This document shows positions 39,786 through 52,489 of a stretch of 64,000 bases of DNA, one piece after another. The notes under the pieces are model-generated. The model saw only the letters and a program-made list of their open reading frames with translations. It searched no databases and had not been told where the DNA came from. Positions within the stretch are counted from its first letter, which is position 1. Each line of letters starts with the position of its first letter. The DNA is from Zonotrichia leucophrys gambelii (taxonomy: Eukaryota; Chordata; Aves; Passeriformes; Passerellidae): contig NC_088177.1 in the NCBI RefSeq assembly GCF_028769735.1, forward strand, positions 16,804,599 through 16,868,598. Direction: 5' to 3'. The position numbers and the translations under genes were made by a program.

Positions 39786-42700
39786 CAAACACATGGAGCT
39801 GATGGTGGGAAGTTTCTCCTTCCCAAAAGTCAGAGAGAAGCCCAGCCTGGTCCGGCAGGTCCCTGTGCTCACAGGAGCCCTCCTGGCAGGGCCCTTCCTG
39901 CCTGCAGCCTCACATCAGCAGGACAAAAAGGCACTGACTGGGCACTCCTGGCTCAGGTTACATTCAGGATGGGATACAGGGCAAAGCAGAGCGAGAATTT
40001 GGGAATTAGTTCAGCATGAAGCCTTGATTGCCAAGACAGGAACTTTGATTCCATTCTAAGTTTGTAAAATCATTTGAAAACATTTCAAAAATACCCACAC
40101 AGGCCTCTGTAAATTGTGCTCAAAGGTGATAATGATCTGCAGAGGTCCTTCCTCTCACTCATTTGTGACACACGAAAATGGTAGCAACCTTTCCAAAGAG
40201 GAAAATTTCCTTCATCTGACCAAGTACTGCATCTGAATGTGCATGTTTGAGAGTTATCCAAATCTCATCCAAAGTGTCCTGATAGCTAGGAGTCCAATGG
40301 AGCTTTATAAATCCATGTTATTCACTCTGTAGCAATGCCTTTAGGTGTAAAAAGGGCCCAGGACCACTGCACTGTGGAAACCTTTGGAAGAGAGGTTTCC
40401 TAGAAGGATCTCTGACTCCCTCCCCTGCTGCCTTGATGAGCAGGGTAGGGCAGGAGGAACAACTCTCAGTGCTGAGATCACGTCCAGCTCCCCTTCCAGC
40501 TCCTTCAATTTGAATACTTTCTATTCAAATCAAATAGCAGTGTCTTACTTTTAAAGGGGGAAATGGATACACGGAATCAGTGCTCTAAAGACATGTCAAT
40601 AGATGAGCTTTGTTCTCTCTTCAGCTACAGCAAACAAATCTGCTTGAACACAGGTCCCTGTTTGTGAATTCCTGTCAGCACTGGAACATGGCAAGGCATG
40701 CCTTGTCTGGCTTTGGATCTAAACTGCACTAATTGCTTTCACCTCCTCCCAAGCAGAGACAGATAGAGCGCTGTGTTCACTGAAAAATGTCACTTCCAGC
40801 ATGTGGTTGGCATAATGTCTCATAAAATTAACTTTAAAAATGTGTTTCTGACCTGAAACAGAACACTAAAATACCTAAAGTGTCTCTCCGTGCCCTCTCC
40901 GTGATTCATTCTTGCACTTAGAGATTTGAAGCTGTTTTAGATAAATAGGATAAAAAGAACCTGCCAGATCAGGATGATTTCATGTATGGATGTTTGTACA
41001 TTAATACATTCCCAGTCTGACTGTGTGGTGTGAGCAGATCCATTAACTTCAAGGGAACTGCAGCTGTAACTGTATTTATAGGAATATAATATTAATTAAA
41101 AATTCTCATGTGCTATGGGATAGTTTGTGTAAAAGAATCCTTTCCACTTCTCCAATTTTTTTCCTAACAGTTATGAACTCTATGCTAAATGCTTAAGAAG
41201 TTTGGACAAAAATGCATTGAAGCAATCTCTTCATTGCAAGCTAAAGCATGCATACCAAATGTACTGCACTTTTGCCTGCAGTAATTGCAGATCACAGTCT
41301 TTAGAGAGATCTATTTCACTTGATCAGGTAATCACATAAATCAGACCATGTTTGCAGGTCATTGTGAGACTAATTATGAAAATATATGAACCATGATGTG
41401 TTTTTTTTCCCTTTGAATCTTTATACAAGACCTTGACACTGACTTTATTTGTAGAAGAAAAAAGCCATTAGATTATGAGATATTGCTGTTTATTACTTGT
41501 ATTACAGTGGCACCAGGCTGCCTCACATTAGATGACATTTCCATTATATAACGAATTAGGAACTTTGTGTAGATTACAGTCCAAAGTAGAAAGACAAATC
41601 AGGGAATTGCTCAGAGCCCCTCATTTCCAGTGGCAAGGAAAAAAAAATAATAAAAAAAAAAAACTGGCTGATAATGTGATCTTCTGAACTGAAGTGATAT
41701 AATTAACACAGGCACAGAAACAGTCCCCTTCCTGCTCTGAAAGACAAAGGCATTAGTTTCATGTTAAGCACATTTTACCCCTTTTGAATAAACAAGGACA
41801 TATTTTTAAGATTAAATAGGATTCTCCAGGGCTTTCTTAACAGGCAATCACAATGACTTGTACACAGTCACAAAGGGAATTTATTACATACAGGATATAG
41901 GACTTGTTAAATCACAGTGGAGTTTATCAGCTCTGAGATTTCCCTATCTTCCACAAAAACAACTGAAAAATAATTTCTTCAGATATTAGATACCCTTGTA
42001 ATTCCTGTAACAATTAAGTACCTAGTTACATGTAAAACAGTATCTAATCTAGTCCCTTCCATTTTGCTTGCTACCACCAGACAGAAATTATATTTTCCAG
42101 AATCCAATAACCCAAAAATATATAGCTGAGAATTTCTGAGAGGGTGCCTAGAGCTGAGAATCCTACAGCTTGGCTGGGACATGAAAGATGACAGCCAAGG
42201 CAGCAGAGGAAAAGATGGTGTTTGCTGTTAGTTTGATAATAAGAGGGTGAGTGCTCCAAAGTTGGCTCACAATTCTCCAGTATCTTGCAATAACTAAAAA
42301 GTCTTTTCACAGCAATACAATAACACATTTTATATAAAAGTTACAATTTGGTAACCTTTCACAATTTCACTGCCTCCATTTCATTGCACAGAACCATGAT
42401 GGGGTCCCTTTTAAATGATGAGAGATAAGAGATTGATAAAAGAAAGTAAGTGTGAGAGGGAGAAAAAGGTAAAAGGTTTCTGCTCAGGGTTCTAAATTAA
42501 TACATTATTGATCAAAACTTGAATCAGAAAAGTTCAATGATTTGGTCACCACTAGCCTTTATTCCTTCCATCAATTCATATGCAGTCAATATCCTATTAT
42601 ATTGCTGCTTTGAAAGGATGTCTAGAGGAATAATGTGCTTGAACAATGCATTCCAGTGAACCTACCTGACTGTAACTATGGGATTCATTTTTCTCCCAGT

Positions 42701-42844
42701 AATCCAAGAAATAAATAGGCTCTATAAAACACACAAATGGCACAGGTACTATTGCAACAGTTTGGGCACTAATATGTAGCTGAAACCGGTGAAATCTGTA
42801 CCAATCTCCATCTTAAAGCATGAAGAAATTATTTGATCTTCTTT
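39786..42844. other. Unique noncoding sequence
   Basis: GC-rich until about 39960, then AT-rich. It includes an interrupted poly(A) run near 41639-41663. No gene or interspersed element recognised. Confidence 0.5.
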
Positions 42845-42873
42845 ATACATATACATATATATATATATATATA
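42845..42873. repeat. (TA)n/(CATA) microsatellite
   Basis: An imperfect atac/atat start leads into about nine TA units. Confidence 0.85.
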
Positions 42874-42939
42874 AAATTTATGCATCTCCTTGAGTAAATG
42901 CTTCTGCTTCTTATTGATTCCCCAGGAAATAGATCTTCC

Positions 42940-43080
42940 AAGCACCTTAAGCCAGCGTTAACATTCTATGTCACTTCATTCACCGTGTCGAAATTAGCAT
43001 TAGGTGATTATAGCTCAATGTAATTAGCTGTGTATATTAGAAGAGCAGAAATGCACCCTGCAGTTGATTACCCTAATTTT
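42940..43080. promoter_or_regulatory. Possible conserved noncoding element
   Basis: Contains gttaacatt, several homeodomain-like cores (aattagcattag, taattagctg at 43021-43030) and retained CpGs in an AT-rich context. This resembles conserved developmental enhancers, but no comparison was possible. Confidence 0.2.
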
Positions 43081-43330
43081 CAGCCAGCAGTGGCAGACAC
43101 ACATTTTCCCAGTGCTCACGGCAGCAATACGGGCTGAGCTCTCTGTGTCCGTGGTGTTCCCGCTCCAGGGCAGGTGGTGCTGGGGGGCACAGCACCCTGC
43201 AGGCCATGGGCACCTTGTTCAGTGCCCTGGAGCTTCCACATCCATCACTGGTGCTCTGAGATTCCCCCCAGCACCCCTGCCAGTGGAGGTCATAGCATGC
43301 TTCAGGGTTCAGGGTGGTTTGCCCAATAGC
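43081..43330. other. GC-rich patch
   Basis: About 250 bp markedly richer in G and C than both flanks, with a few CpGs near 43119-43163 and many cagg/cctg motifs. There is no TATA, no exon and no CpG-island density that I would defend. It could be GC-biased gene conversion or an unrecognised old repeat. Confidence 0.5.
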
Positions 43331-46300
43331 ACAAAAAACAATAGCTATAAAAAGACAGTATGGTAATACAAAGAAAAATAAAAAAGTGACTTTAAAAAAT
43401 AAAACAGGGACTTTTCGGTTAGAAACCAGTTCTTGTAAAGAATAGTTAATAAAGATAACATAGAAAAACCTACATACCCATGGTGGTGGTTAATAGCATA
43501 ACAGTGAGTGTTAGATGTGTTGTTTGTCTGCTCAGTTACAAGGAAAGTACATTTAATCTTTTGATTCCTTGGAAAAACCTTACTTGAAGACAGCTGGACT
43601 GGGAACAAAGTACCAGAAAAACTATTTCATTTTGCTTTTTTGTATGAGCAATTAAATTAAAAATATACCAGTTCTGTTGATTAGCTAGAGCTGTGCAACA
43701 CCTTCTGCTAACTTCAGGAGATCTGGCTCTACAGAGAAATGAAAGAGTTCGGAGAAACAGATTTGCCTTTGCTTTTCCTTTTTCCCAATATTCTGTTTTT
43801 TACTCTTTCTTTCTTTCTCATTTCCTTTTTCTTTTGCTGTTTTTATTATCTTGTCTCTTTTTTGTAGCCAGAAAAGCCAGAGAAGCTGCAAGACAATGAG
43901 GCCCTTACCAAACAACAGGGTGGCATTTGCTAGCCACAAATTCCCATCACCTTTGCTAGGCACATTAAACGCCACAAAAGTGTTAATGTGATGGGAGAGG
44001 TATGAGCAAGCAGTCCAGCTCCCTCCTTCCCCTCCCTCTGACTTCCCTAAAGGGAAGGGAAAGGAGTACCTGCCTGCCTGGAAGCTCTGAAGGTTGGGGA
44101 TGTGACAGGGATGAGATTGCCTCGCCTTGGTTTCCACAGAGGAGAAATCCGTGTTCTCAGGGCCCTTAAGCCTGGCTAGTAAAGGCTGGCATGGTTGGCT
44201 GTGTTACAGTAATTGCCATTTAAATTACCTCTTGCCATCCACTGCATGGATGACAACTTTCTGCTGCAGTGCCAGGCTCTCAAAGGCTGACACCCTGACT
44301 TTCTTCCCCCACCCTTAGGCTGAGAGGGGTGAGTATGAGGGTTAGTAAACATGGAACTGGATCTGCTGCCTGCTCTAGCAATAAAGACATTAGAAATTCA
44401 GTTTACAGCCTGACATCTGTTGTCTGAGGAGGTTCTAAAGAACTTTTTACCAGTTTGGTTTTGTAACTTGTAGTACTTGTGTGTGTGTATGTACCATAAC
44501 TTCCAGTAAAATGATATATTAATCTTCCACCTTCAGAAGGTTCTACTGGAGAACCACTAGGGTACCAGGAAAAATGAATTATAAAAATCAGTAGTGAACA
44601 GAAAAAAGAGACTACTAAAAATGGAAGATTTTAATTGACCACTTCAGCCTTCTTTAGAACTTTGGTTTGGTTCAAGGCAAAATCAGTAAGAAATAGCTGA
44701 TTCCTAAAATTAGAGGTATGCTATACATTGATTATTAGCTACAAAGAATTTCTCTGTTCATTTTCTTATCTGGTTTCAGTGGTAAATCATTAAGTGTGAA
44801 TCCTTTCTTTTGCTGCTGTTTTTGTAATCAAAGATAATAATTCAGATTACAACTTGTTCCTTTGTGCAAGGATTAGAGCAACAGCTATGGAAGGCAAGAC
44901 TAAGTAGGGTCAAGCCATTTAGTGTCACACAGTGTGTTTTATGCACAGCAGTTGCATTGTTGTTATCAAAATTTGTTCTAAACTGACCCATGTTTTGTCA
45001 AACAGCTGGGCTGTCTTTTATGCAATTTCATTGTTAATTTCTTTGCAGCGGACCAACCTAAGGCTTCAGCCATGGGCATGTTCACAGGGGAAAAGGGCAG
45101 AAATATATCTGCGGTTTCATTTGCTGCTGTTTGTTACTTGTTGCTCATGACTAAACTGCTGCTAGGAAAATGCATCACTTTTGGTGTCTATATTATTCTG
45201 CACATGCAAGAGGACACCATTCATTTCACCCACACTGCAAAGGATTCTAAGAAATTTAATCTTGCATTCAACCTGAAGTTTGAAAGAAATTGTTTCTTTG
45301 AATTCATGGCCACTACAGATCTCTTTGTCCAAGTCAGAATTTTATCTGACTGCTTGCCCATAGGCCAAAGAAAATAATAAGCAAACCAAAGAGTATGTTC
45401 TATAGGAGTGTGTATTCAGATAAGGAAGTAGGGCACAGATTCCAATCTTCAGTAGCCAAACCATGTGGAAATGTGAGAACTCCTTCAACTATGTAAGATG
45501 AACTATCTAGCTCTCAGTTTGGCAACACAAGACTTATGCACTGAAATTATTTGAAAACAATGAAGATCATTTAAATAAAAGCTGTGAGGCTTCAGAAGCT
45601 CAGTGGAGAAGACCACAATGTTTCCCACTGTCAATAAAATCAAATACTAGATCATCACACACACTGGGGCATATTGTGAGTCGGAACAGACTGCAAGCAG
45701 GATGGCAGGACAGGCAGAGCAGGGCCCTGCTTGTAAGGCTGCTGTGACAAGAACATCACGCCTTTTCTCCTACCTTACCCTGATTTGCCTCTTCTCTGGT
45801 CCTGAGGAGGAAATCAATATTCTGGCACCGGTGGGTTCTGAACAGATCACTTGGAGACATTGATCTGGGAACATTTTTTGGGGAGGAAAAGGTTTGTATG
45901 CCTGTGTTAAAAGCTCTGCCAAACAGAAAACACTGGGCAGAAAACACATCAGTGCCTCTTACAGAAAGCCTAAAATGTCAGAGGGAAAAGGGAAAGTAAT
46001 AATCAATAAAAGTTGGAAAGTGACTTTGATACCCAATTTCTAGGGAAATAGAGTCCTTTCTTTTCTGTTTCAGGATGGATTGGTTTACATCTGAACTTTT
46101 CCTTTTAAAATGGTTGCATACTTGAATTTATTTTCATTAATTTATTTCCAAGCCAATGTTTCTGTTGGTATCTGATGTTATTGATGATGTAAATATTGCT
46201 GTTTTAAAGATGGCAAATTAGTACATAGAACTAATAGGAGCAGGTCCATTATCTTTGCACCTAAGAGGGGTGAAATATATATGCAGAGATGTCCTTCAAA

Positions 46301-46645
46301 CACATTTTGAAGTCTTTACCAAAGTACAACTAAAAGGTCCTGTATGAAGCAATATGCCCCATTAAAATCTCACCATATACTCTTGCTATGGACATCTTCC
46401 CTTCCTAGCACAAAATTTAGAAATCTCTGGAATCACTTGCATCTTTTTCTCTGCAAAACAATTCAGAAATCCAAGGACAGATATGATGGAATTATTCTGG
46501 TTCTCATTGCAGCTGAAAAAATCTCTTCTGTTCTTATTAAAAATAATCATTATTATTTCATCAGGTAATGTCAGTGGCAAACCCACAGAATTATGTTCTG
46601 TTTCCTTTCAATGTGTTTAGAACAGAAAAGTAGCTCCTTTTCCTC
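43331..46645. other. Unique noncoding sequence
   Basis: No supported gene. At about 45040 a pyrimidine-rich stretch ending in ttgcag precedes an open frame (45072-45377, 101 codons). The protein is not recognisable and no donor site is evident, so I do not call an exon. Confidence 0.45.
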
Positions 46646-46723
46646 AGATATTTGAAAATAAGTGTCCTCTGGAAATCTGGATTTCCCTAGAGATTTGAAA
46701 GTAAATGTCCTCTGGAAATCTGG
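46646..46723. repeat. 35-bp direct duplication with 43-bp period
   Basis: The 35-bp segment 46646-46680 (ending gtcctctggaaatctgg) recurs at 46689-46723 with three or so substitutions, separated by 8 bp (atttccct). It is a recent-looking tandem duplication. Confidence 0.85.
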
Positions 46724-48149
46724 CAAGATAAAAGAGCTTCAGACAGTACCAAATTAAAGCCCAGCAGACACAGTTCTTACATTGCTTCAGTGAAGCAAAT
46801 CCTGGACTTCAAAGCATTTAATTTTTCAAGGTGAAACTGAGGATCTAGTTGCATTTTCCTGTGCACTTCAATGACTAAAAATGCAGTTCAACCCACTTGT
46901 GGCCTCAAAACTATCAATGAGGGCTTTCCCAAGGAAAAATCCGAAGTGGTCTGACAACAGAACAAAGCAGGTCTCAGTGGCTTCAGGAGCCCTTACACAA
47001 CTGCATATTAACTGCAGGGGCTACTCCACCCTTGAGGAGACAAAGTTGTGCACGTCTCTTTAGCACAGACATATATTAACCCAATTGCTTCTTTCTTACT
47101 TTTTCTCTACTTAAAACGAAAGAGTCTAAAGGCCAACAAGCTGAAGGGAAGTGTTTCTGGTTACCTAGCTACTGGAAAAACACACTCATCTGTAACACTA
47201 AGAAATCTATTTGGACAGAGCTGTTCTCCTTCAGCTATTTCCAACCATACCATTGATCAGCAGTGGAAAGGTTGTTTTAAAACTATAGATAGAACAGGTG
47301 TTCTCTAATGCATTTGTAGATCTTAATCGCCTGAAAATTGTCTTTAAGAAAAAAAAAATATTACATCTAATTTTGTGTTAAGACCCAACCATATATTTTA
47401 CCTTCCACTATCTCTACTGTAAGGAAGTGCTATAGTGCTCTACTATTGTCAGTACTTGTAGGATTTATTCTGATGTGCTGGTTTCTCTGCCTGAGAATTA
47501 ACATAAGACAATCCACTTGTGTTTCCTCAAACAAACAGCCTCTTTTATTGTCCAGAGCTTTCTTTTATTATCAGTTCAAAACTCCAGGGTCAACACAGCT
47601 CCTTGGTCTATCTATGTCCTCTCAGACTCTGTTTCTGTGGTTTGCTTGCTTATTTTGACTTTTGTTGACATGAGAAGTGGACTTTGGCCCTTGAAGTCTT
47701 TAAAGCTTTTGTGAGATTCATCTGTTTACTGTGCTGAACATGCAAGGTGATGCAAGATGATATGTCAAATTTTTTGCAAGTGTCTTTAATTACCTTCTAC
47801 ATTGAATTTCTACCCTCTGCTCAAAGGCTGAATAATTCCAGGGTATTGCTAAGAGGGGAAAAAGTGGTGTTAAGAGAATCCTTTTGTTGCCTAGCTAGTC
47901 ACTTTCCCAGCAAATGAGAATCCACAAAAAGAAAAAGCATAAATACAAAGTACTTTCTTGCCTTTCTGGGACACTCTGGTCCAGAATCCATCCTTCACTT
48001 GATCTATGCACTTATTTTTATTACTGTGATTTTCTTTTTTTAGAGTATTATTAATTTTCCATGGACAGCGGTGTTCATTTTATACCTGTTTGTATATTAT
48101 GTCTACTTTAAAAGATGGCAAAAATAAAAAATCTAAATGTTTTATGAAT
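46724..48149. other. Unique noncoding sequence
   Basis: No gene or interspersed repeat recognised. Confidence 0.5.
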
Positions 48150-48340
48150 GCCTGAAGGCCCCCTATTAATATCCACATTGTGGCGTAGAGCAGTGCTGCC
48201 AAATAAAATTACACCATTAGCGTCTATTGAGTCGTCTTGGCAACAGAAGAATCTCACCTCTCAGCATGACCGTGCTCAATGTCCTGCTTGTGACTGATTA
48301 CAGTTAGTTATCTGCTACCATATATGAGGTGTGTGGTGAT
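48150..48340. promoter_or_regulatory. Possible conserved noncoding element
   Basis: Dense, non-repetitive sequence with several CpGs kept in an AT-rich setting (tggcgtagag, attagcgtct, gagtcgtctt, gaccgtgctc), and with cctattaata and ccaaataaaatta cores. It has the look of a conserved enhancer. This is inference only. Confidence 0.22.
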
Positions 48341-48880
48341 TTCAGGATGGGATTTTCATTCTGGGTATGTTGGATTTGCAGTCTTCAGTCTTTTGGAATC
48401 GTTATGCATAAACTGATTTGCTTTGCTGGACTCCGGCTATGCTCAGCTGTCTTTTGAAGTTTCGACATTGGTGGTTTCTCAGGAATTTTACTAGAGTAAA
48501 TCCTCTCAGAGGCCTCTCAGAGCCATTTTCATATTTTCTCCTTTCTATATTTCATGTCATTTTCCTTTGTGTAGAATGCAAATGCACACTGCAAACAAAA
48601 TGTTCAGTGCAGCTAAACATGCCGTGATCAAATACATATTTTTTTCCTAGCTTCTCCTTCCCTGTTAAGATTATTAAAGCTGCTCTGAGTCTTAGCTTTT
48701 TACAGAGTATTTTAAAAATTATTGGGTCAGATAGAATACAAAAACTTAGAGTGAGATCGATTTGTCTCTGAATAGTTTCTTGCAGCAGTGGCAGCTCTTT
48801 GAACAGTAGTGTTACACTATCTAAGAGTACTTCTCATCTTGTTGTATTGCCTTTTCTTGCAGTCGTTTTTTCAAAATTAA

Positions 48881-49003
48881 TCATAAAATTATAGAATATC
48901 CTGCATTGGAAGGGGTGCACAGGACAGCCCCAAGAAGCACACCATATGCCTTACAGCATATCACTCCTTGAACTCTGGCACATTTGGTGCTGTGACCACT
49001 TCC
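48881..49003 (-). mobile_element. CR1 LINE 3' fragment with internal deletion
   Basis: The plus strand begins with a doubled, diverged form of the CR1 terminal octamer in reverse complement (tcataaaattatagaat), then tggaagg. It continues with gcacaggacagccccaagaa, cacaccat, ccttgaactctggca and ggtgctgtgaccacttcc, which I recognise as the reverse complement of an avian CR1 3' end. Compared with the consensus I recall, about 30 bp after the ggaagg block are missing. The copy is 5'-truncated, so its upstream edge near 49003 is where similarity fades; a possible weak continuation to about 49050 is uncertain. Confidence 0.8.
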
Positions 49004-51287
49004 TGTCCTTTTTATCTTCTTTTCCATGGTCCCAGGTGTCCAGTGTCCTATTGAATAAAGAATCTGATAAATAAACATAAGCAAATTATGGAGGTCCTTG
49101 GAACAACAGGCCTCACTTCCTTCATTCCTTTTAAAAAAATAAATCTTACCTTCCCCTGCATTATATCCACTTTTGACAGAGGTAAGGCTCATGGGTAGAA
49201 GCAATGATAGCTTTTGGATAGCAATAGCAAGAACAAAATACATCCTTCATAAACATGGGCCAATATCATAACATCAGTCCCTCTCCTGGCATGGTCTAAA
49301 AGACTGTAGTCCAGAAGTCAAAATTTCACTCACTCTGAATGTTAACATGAAGGAACAATATCCTCAGAGCTCCACAGTACTGAAGGGTCACTACTCTGAG
49401 GTAAAGATCACAGAAATTCTCAACTATGACTTATGACTTTGTCAAAAAGAGAGGATGTGTAGTGAGAATTTTTACAGGTTCTCCAGACTTCATCCCTACG
49501 GAGTTTCCAGGGTAAAGACGCACATCAGAAATACAAATCAGTTCCCAGTTGTGGTATTCCCTGGCTGTGACGAGATTTCAGGATTCTTGGAAATACTTTT
49601 GCAAACAACTGACTCACTATAAACCCTATTGGAGGTCTGTACTTTTGACTGATTCTGTAATCCTAAGAAACCTTACTCGTTTTAAGTCCTACAGAAGACT
49701 AACTTTGCTTTCTGAGCAACACCCCAAAGGCTTTATGTCTTGCAGACCATGCTAAATAAATGAGCTGCCTGAAAAAAAGGGTATCTCTTGTGCATGTTTC
49801 TGCTTTCTACAGAAATGGCACCTTCTGAAAAAAAAAAAAAAGGCATTTGAGGAACTGATTCATCAGCATCTTTAATATCCATGACAACTTCAAATAAAAA
49901 AGCTCAAAAGGAGAACTTGATATTTGGTGCTTTACAACGTCTTTTTTCACTCGTTTAAAGAGGTCTCAGTGCAAATACTTTCAGATCAATGCTCAGGACA
50001 GCCTCTTAAAATGTGCTTGCATTAGAGCTCTGCTGTTCAGATACAATCTTACAGTCAAAGAGATGAAAATACAGTTTCTCACACGTTGTAGAACATACAA
50101 AATAAAGGAACTGATGATATACCTTATATTCGGCAACTTGCTGCCTTTAGGACATGTAGCATGTTTAGAATAATAGATCTTTTCTTATTTCTTTTCTTAT
50201 CTCTAAGGAGGACTAAGATTTTTTTGTTGTTGTTACAATAAAAAGCACCAGTCAGTATAGTGAATCCAATCCAGATCTTTCCTCCAGTCCCTTTCTGTCC
50301 CCTTCCCTGAGTCTGAGGTCAGAAGTCACTTTTTAATTTGTGGTTGGCTTTTTTTTTCTCCCTATTTATCTGGAACTCCCTTTTTCTTTATTCACCCCAA
50401 GACAATAAATCACCTTTCTTTTAATCTCTCTCCACAAAATATTCACTTTTCTCCTTAACTTATAATTGGCTCTCTTGCTGTATGGCTCACTGTGATACTT
50501 ATCTAAGAAAAGTTATATAACGAAAAGACATCCTTACTTCTTAAAAACTTTTCTGAGCCTGGAGCTGTCTTGGCAGTATGTCAGAAAAATTACTCTTGTG
50601 TTTATGTTTCCAAAACAGTGTCAGGAAGAAGAAATCAGTCATCTCATATCTGAATTGTTTAAAAGGTCTGCTGCTGTTCCTGGCTGCTATGCTATCCACC
50701 CATGTCATGAAGATGGTCATTAGAAGAGTTCCTATGGAAAAGGAGTCTCTCATGCTCGTTGTTTGAGTTTCACACAAGAAACCAATAAATCACCATTCTG
50801 GCAACGGTGTTCACAGGAAGCAAGGAAGCACAGCCAGTCCCATTTGCTGCAGATATGTTCTTTCCTCAGAGCTATGTCACCTCTTCCTTGGACACTTGGA
50901 GAGCACATTTGTAGTGTTTCAGGTATGGCTGGTTGGTTTCCTTGATGATGAATTATCTGCATCATATTTTGTTCTTTTCATACAGCCTGAGCTGTAGCAT
51001 GATTTCAGAAGACTGCACAAGGGGGTGTGGCAGTGGCAGGTGTTTGATTTGTGTCTCACTTTGGTAGCAAAAGCCATCAGTCACTTATTTTCACCCATAT
51101 GTTGTGCCTTTAAGAGCGGTGTTGTGAAGTAGATCAAGAGGTACTTGTGGCTGAAAAATCATTTTGAAAGAGAAGGTTTTCTCTGTAGCTGGATTAGTTC
51201 CCATGACTATATAATAAATGCTTTTGCTGTGAGGGTTCCAGAAAGCCTGTATGAGTATGAGTGGCAGTGAGGCAGGTCCTTCATGGA
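49004..51287. other. Unique noncoding sequence
   Basis: Sequence between two CR1 copies, with a poly(A) run near 49829-49841. No gene supported. Confidence 0.5.
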
Positions 51288-51564
51288 TCATAGAATGGTT
51301 TGGGTTGGAAGGGACCTTAAAGATTATCTCATTCCAAAACTCCTGCCATGGGCAGGGCTGTCTTCAACTGGACCAGGTTGCTCAGAGCTCCAACCAGCCT
51401 GGCCTTGAACACTTCCAGGGATGGAGCTTCCATATCTTCTCTGGGCAACGTGTTCCAGTGCTCACCACCCTCACAGGAAAGAATTTGTCCCCCACATCCA
51501 ATCTAAACCTTCTCTCAGTCAGTCTGAAGCCATTCTCCTTCATCCTATCTCTGCATGCTCCTGA
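51288..51564 (-). mobile_element. CR1 LINE 3' end (chicken-repeat 1), younger copy
   Basis: The plus strand reads tcatagaatggtttgggttg, then gaagggacctta, ctgccatgggcaggg, accaggttgctcagagc, ggccttgaacacttccaggg, ctctgggcaac and caccctcacagg. This is the classic reverse complement of the avian CR1 3' region and is nearly continuous over about 277 bp. The element therefore lies on the minus strand, with its 3' end at 51288 and a typical 5' truncation near 51564. It is much less diverged than the CR1 at 23.3 kb. It carries no intact enzyme. The 192-codon open frame across it (51251-51829, +) is antisense to the LINE and not a gene. Confidence 0.93.
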
Positions 51565-52483
51565 AGGCAGTTTAGGCAGTCAAATCCAGTGTGTCCTGCA
51601 ACCTGGCATGGTACTAGGGATCTCTACATCCTTGCAGAGGTCATTACAGGGCTTTATTAATCAATGTCTAGGTAATATTCTCTGCTTTTTTTTTTTTTTC
51701 TTCACAGTGTTTTCTGGTTTAGTGCATCTACAGATGGGAACTGAAATTGTCAGTGCCTTAACTCACAGGTTCTCATCGATCTCTAGCCTGTATATCCATG
51801 GGTATCCCTCAGATGTACCTATATTCTAAGTATTTATTTACAGCTGCCTTTCAGAGTGGCAAATGGTAGGGGATGTGACCCACACAAAGCATCCCAGAGG
51901 ATGCTTCCAGTCACACATCTGTGCGTCCCTCAGTGCAGTGTGGTGCCAGATCTGTGAAAGACTGCTGGTGTTAATGGGCAGGGCCCAGGAGTTTATAAGG
52001 CTGATAATTATTACTCAGAGCCAGAGTAAGCTGTAAAAGCTGATCTCCCTTACATGAGGGTGAATTAATTCCTTTAGGCAGAGAAGAGCATTCCCTGTGC
52101 TGCACTGCAGCACACCTTAATTACACTTTCTCTGCACTGCCTGTTGCCTACCAACAATAAATAGCAACAGCAAATTTGCAGTAAGTTCACACAGTCTGGG
52201 GTCTGGGGAGGTCAAAACACCTAAAGCCATTATCAAACCCTGAAGCACCTCTGCAGATCCTGTGTGTTATTTTGGATATTTTGAAGAAATCCTGAAGCCT
52301 GTTTCCTTCTCACTTAACGAACAGCAACAACAGAAAATCTATACAAAATCTTTGCAAATTTTCCGTAGAAAATATTTGCATATTTTAATTTTGACACAAG
52401 GTTATGTGCTTTTGACCAGGAGGACAATATACTTCTAGACTCCCTACAGTCCTGTTTCTTACACTCACGTCAGACTCATACTG
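51565..52483. other. Unique noncoding sequence
   Basis: Contains a T run of about 13 near 51688-51700. No gene recognised. Confidence 0.5.
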
Positions 52484-52489
52484 ATTTAC

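Noticed and set aside
43685..44137. 150-codon minus-strand frame with Lys/Glu-rich stretch
   Set aside because: The charged part comes from a T/C-rich low-complexity run (about 43760-43870), and the rest shows no family signature.
45040..45377. Possible exon after a pyrimidine-rich stretch ending in ttgcag
   Set aside because: An acceptor-like motif alone is expected by chance. The 101-codon frame is unrecognisable and no matching donor is evident.
51251..51829. 192-codon open frame, the longest in the window
   Set aside because: It runs antisense through a CR1 3' end and into flanking unique sequence. LINE-derived open frames are common and no domain is visible.
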